Shown one piece after another: positions 20,153-22,579 of a stretch of DNA of 22,579 nucleotides (the stretch's first letter is position 1; each line of letters starts with the position of its first letter). Position numbers and translations under genes: made by a program. The DNA lies in contig NW_019773873.1 of the NCBI RefSeq assembly GCF_001039355.2, forward strand, positions 15,225 through 37,803, given 5' to 3'. This DNA is from Lingula anatina. Lineage: Eukaryota; Brachiopoda; Lingulata; Lingulida; Lingulidae. The notes under the pieces are model-generated. The model saw only the letters and a list, made by a program, of their open reading frames with translations, did not search any database and was not told where the DNA came from.

Positions 20153-21423
20153 AAAAAGCTTTCACATAACACTGGTTCAGCTTACTATATAGGGCTTCAG
20201 TTGACATCTGCAACAAATGTAATGAGCTGTTATTAAACAGACAATGGCCATACGCTAATGGTCTGGAAATATTTTCTTACGATTAATCAGATGGCAGAGA
20301 TTAACCTTTAAGTTAACAAAAATTACCCCTTCTGCCACTGAAGTATACTATAATATTTCCTACTACATGAATATGAATGACTCCTTATTTTTGACAATAT
20401 TAATGAAGCAAGGTGATTGTAAGCACGAGAAACCCAGAGGAAATTGTCTCTAAGCATTTCAAAGTGAAAGGATTAAATAAATTATATTATTAAGATTTAA
20501 TTTTTTTAAAGAATATGCTTAGGCATACATTGTTCTCAAAAGCATGCTTGCTGTTAAACTATCTCTTAAAAAGTTCACTCTTAAGGTGGAATGACCTTGC
20601 TAATGCAATTAAGCCGTTTTCTCCAATAGTCAACTGATGAAAACAACACGATACTTGAAGACAAGAAATACTTTTTGAAATTTGTCAACACTGAAACAAC
20701 ATAAAGTGCCTCTACAATATTACTAACTTGTATCACATGTCACTAGCCATTAATTCATTAATTTTGTTACAGTATTTTTTATTCCAATTACTCAAAATAG
20801 ACACTGGTGTTAAATCATGCAATCATTTAAATTTCAAACAAAGCTCAACTCAGTTGTATCTTAAGGGTTGATAACTCTTCTTTTGGTTGGTGAAAAATGC
20901 CATAAAAAGGAAAATACCTTTGGATAGTGTTTTGAAAAAGTTAACATGCAATAGAGTATTTTTGGCCCAATTTTTATCCCCAACAATTTAAATGGCTCTA
21001 ATTTGGTCATTAAATATCTTGTGTAGAGAAATAAACTACGTAGTTTTGAAACATTAAAATGATTATAATTATATATAATGACATAAGAACAACGAAACAT
21101 GAAAAAGGAATGTTTAAGCTTAACAAATTTCAGTTGTTACATGTATAGAGCATGCACAAAATATTCTTAATCTTCAACTTATTCTTAATCTTCCTCACAA
21201 AGGTATAGTTACTATAACGATTCTGTAATGAACATCACAGCCCTTTGAGTAGATACATTACTTAATTCAATTTACACAACAACCATATCTATGCCATCAT
21301 ACTGTGACAATAACAATAACAAAGACTATATGATTGTAGGGTCACATCTCATTAGGTCTCCACAAACCTTATCAGCCTCATCATTACTCTCCACTGGGAA
21401 AACAGAAATACAAAACAATATTC

Positions 21424-21429
21424 TTTATT
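21424..21429 (-). terminator. Candidate poly(A) signal of SLC2A13
   Basis: TTTATT on the plus strand reads AATAAA on the minus strand, about 170 nt past the SLC2A13 stop codon. Confidence 0.4.
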
Positions 21430-21599
21430 CTAAAACCTTACTATTAATACTGGGACCCAAACGTGACAATATTTTAAAAATCATTCTTTAAAAAAAAACT
21501 AGGTAGGAGTAACAAAGCAGTAAAGTAATTTTGTGGGGAGTAATGATGCTGGGATATTAGTGATAACCCCACATATAAAACCCTACACTAAGTGCCTTA

Positions 21600-21826
21600 T
21601 TACTCTGGAGAGTCTAAATCTGAGTCCCGTCCATCCCTGTTTAGGCCCCGTATGTGGACATACTGGACACTCTTTTCATAATAAGCAACAGGTGCTCCCC
21701 TTCCACACCATGGTCTGGCAAACAGCCCCTCCATCTCTTCCAGGCTCTTACCCTTAGTCTCTGGCAGAAGAATTAGCAGGAATATAAAACCTATGGTGCC
21801 TAGGCCAGCATAGAGCCAGAACGTAC
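21600..21826 (-). CDS. SLC2A13: Proton/myo-inositol cotransporter SLC2A13 (HMIT), last exon only
   Basis: SLC2A13 is a 12-helix sugar-porter family protein that brings myo-inositol into cells with protons. This terminal exon begins after the acceptor TTCTTTCTTCAG (minus strand; first base 21826) with two bases completing a Gly codon. It encodes the last membrane helix (GTFWLYAGLGTIGFIFLLIL), the family motif PETKGKSLEEMEGLF just after it, and a cytosolic tail containing SVQYVHIRGLN and the acidic end DSDLDSPE before TAA at 21602-21600. The tail pattern Y-h-x-h-+-G-x-N followed by an acidic Ser/Asp run matches vertebrate SLC2A13 and not other GLUTs, as far as I recall. Upstream exons lie beyond the right edge. 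Confidence 0.9.
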
Positions 21827-22579
21827 CTGAAGAAAGAAGGAGGTATTTCATGAGGGTGCATTTAATTAATTGAAGTGACGGAAGTGGCGGAAAAATGGCC
21901 ATGGGCTACTGTTGAAGTATTTTGTATGTGATCATAAGGCTAGGAAAACCAGCATGAAATTGAGGTATACTTAAGTTTATTGACAACTGTGGAGTCAGTC
22001 GCTGTCTCAAGTTTCCACAATACATGTAACAAAAGTAGATGATGTTAATGTTGCACCAACTCAAGCATACTTTGATGAAAATGATGGATTACGACATTAC
22101 ATAAAAATGAGGTAGGGGTGTCAAAGGTACCTATGCTGTTTTGAAATGGCATTAGAGGGGGTAGATGTGTATATTTTTTAAAACTGAAAGTTGTCTTTCA
22201 TCATACCTTGGTTGAGAATTGGTATAATAAAACAAACAGTGCACAGTACTTCAGGGACTAAGTGGAATAGTGCCCTGTGAGGGGATATATAAGACCATGA
22301 CTATGTACTGTTAGTCTAATATAATTACAATATGACAAATTGAAAGTGGGTTGGAAAGTGGCATGTTTCTACGTCAATGCAGGAAACATATCAGGACAAA
22401 ATTCAATATTTTCCGAAGTTAGAGTAATTTTAGGTGTCACTTTATCATATTATAACAACATTATTAGACCAAGAGATGTTTTGTCACAGACACTTCTCAA
22501 GTATGCAAAGAAATGTTGCTGAAATTACACACGAACAACATGAGCAAGTTAAATGTTGCCTTCATAACTTCTATTCCAG
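21827..22579 (-). other. Last intron of SLC2A13 (partial)
   Basis: No further sugar-transporter exon is seen on the minus strand, and the short plus-strand open frame at 22340-22522 has no recognisable product. The sequence is treated as intron running out of the window. Confidence 0.6.

Larger units (their letters stand above)
19765..21599. other. REDIC1 3' UTR, intergenic DNA and SLC2A13 3' UTR
   Basis: The region is AT-rich and lies between two converging genes. No open frame with a recognisable product is present. A short direct repeat ATTCTTAATCTTC occurs twice about 18 nt apart near 21163-21193. Poly(A) signals for both flanking genes are listed separately. Confidence 0.6.

Noticed and set aside
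1-22579. tRNA, rRNA, CRISPR arrays or viral genes
   Set aside because: I saw no cloverleaf-like segment, regular spacer array or retroviral/viral protein motif; the window is ordinary intron-bearing animal DNA.

Overview
The window is nuclear DNA from an animal. It is AT-rich, and its genes are split by introns with GT-AG boundaries and pyrimidine-rich acceptors, so bacterial reading does not apply. Four protein-coding genes can be supported. A ROCO/CARD gene in the same stretch as a single ABCD1/2-type gene, small MITE-like transposons and the short intergenic distances fit a non-vertebrate bilaterian (for example a cephalochordate, hemichordate or lophotrochozoan). The phylum cannot be fixed from the sequence alone.

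Layout. 1-2715 is mostly non-coding, with a simple-sequence/palindrome block (about 237-521) and a few unproven small exons. 2938-6444 (+) is a two-exon gene for an LRR-Roc-COR GTPase (ROCO family) whose second exon adds a C-terminal CARD. 6445-7937 is non-coding and carries a 174-bp fold-back transposon with a perfect 8-bp target duplication. 7938-11615 (-) holds the first eight coding exons of a peroxisomal ABCD1/ABCD2-type fatty acyl-CoA half-transporter. Its last exons (signature motif, Walker B, H-loop) are not found in the window. 11616-11996 is a 381-bp head-to-head promoter. 11997-19764 (+) is a 10- or 11-exon gene for a large REDIC1 (C12orf40)-type meiotic crossover factor, with a second MITE in one intron. 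19765-21599 is 3' UTR and intergenic DNA. 21600-21826 (-) is the last exon of SLC2A13, the proton/myo-inositol cotransporter, converging on REDIC1.

The order and orientation ABCD(-) / REDIC1(+) / SLC2A13(-) is the same as I recall for ABCD2-C12orf40-SLC2A13 on human chromosome 12q12, next to LRRK2. This supports the gene calls and points to an old microsyntenic block with a conserved bidirectional promoter. The genes are not in one pathway: peroxisomal lipid import, meiotic recombination, inositol uptake and a probable innate-immune or death-fold scaffold. The two most notable items are the LRR-Roc-COR-CARD protein, with recently amplified 138-bp LRR units, and its position on the opposite strand where the missing 3' exons of the ABCD gene would be expected, which suggests a nested gene.
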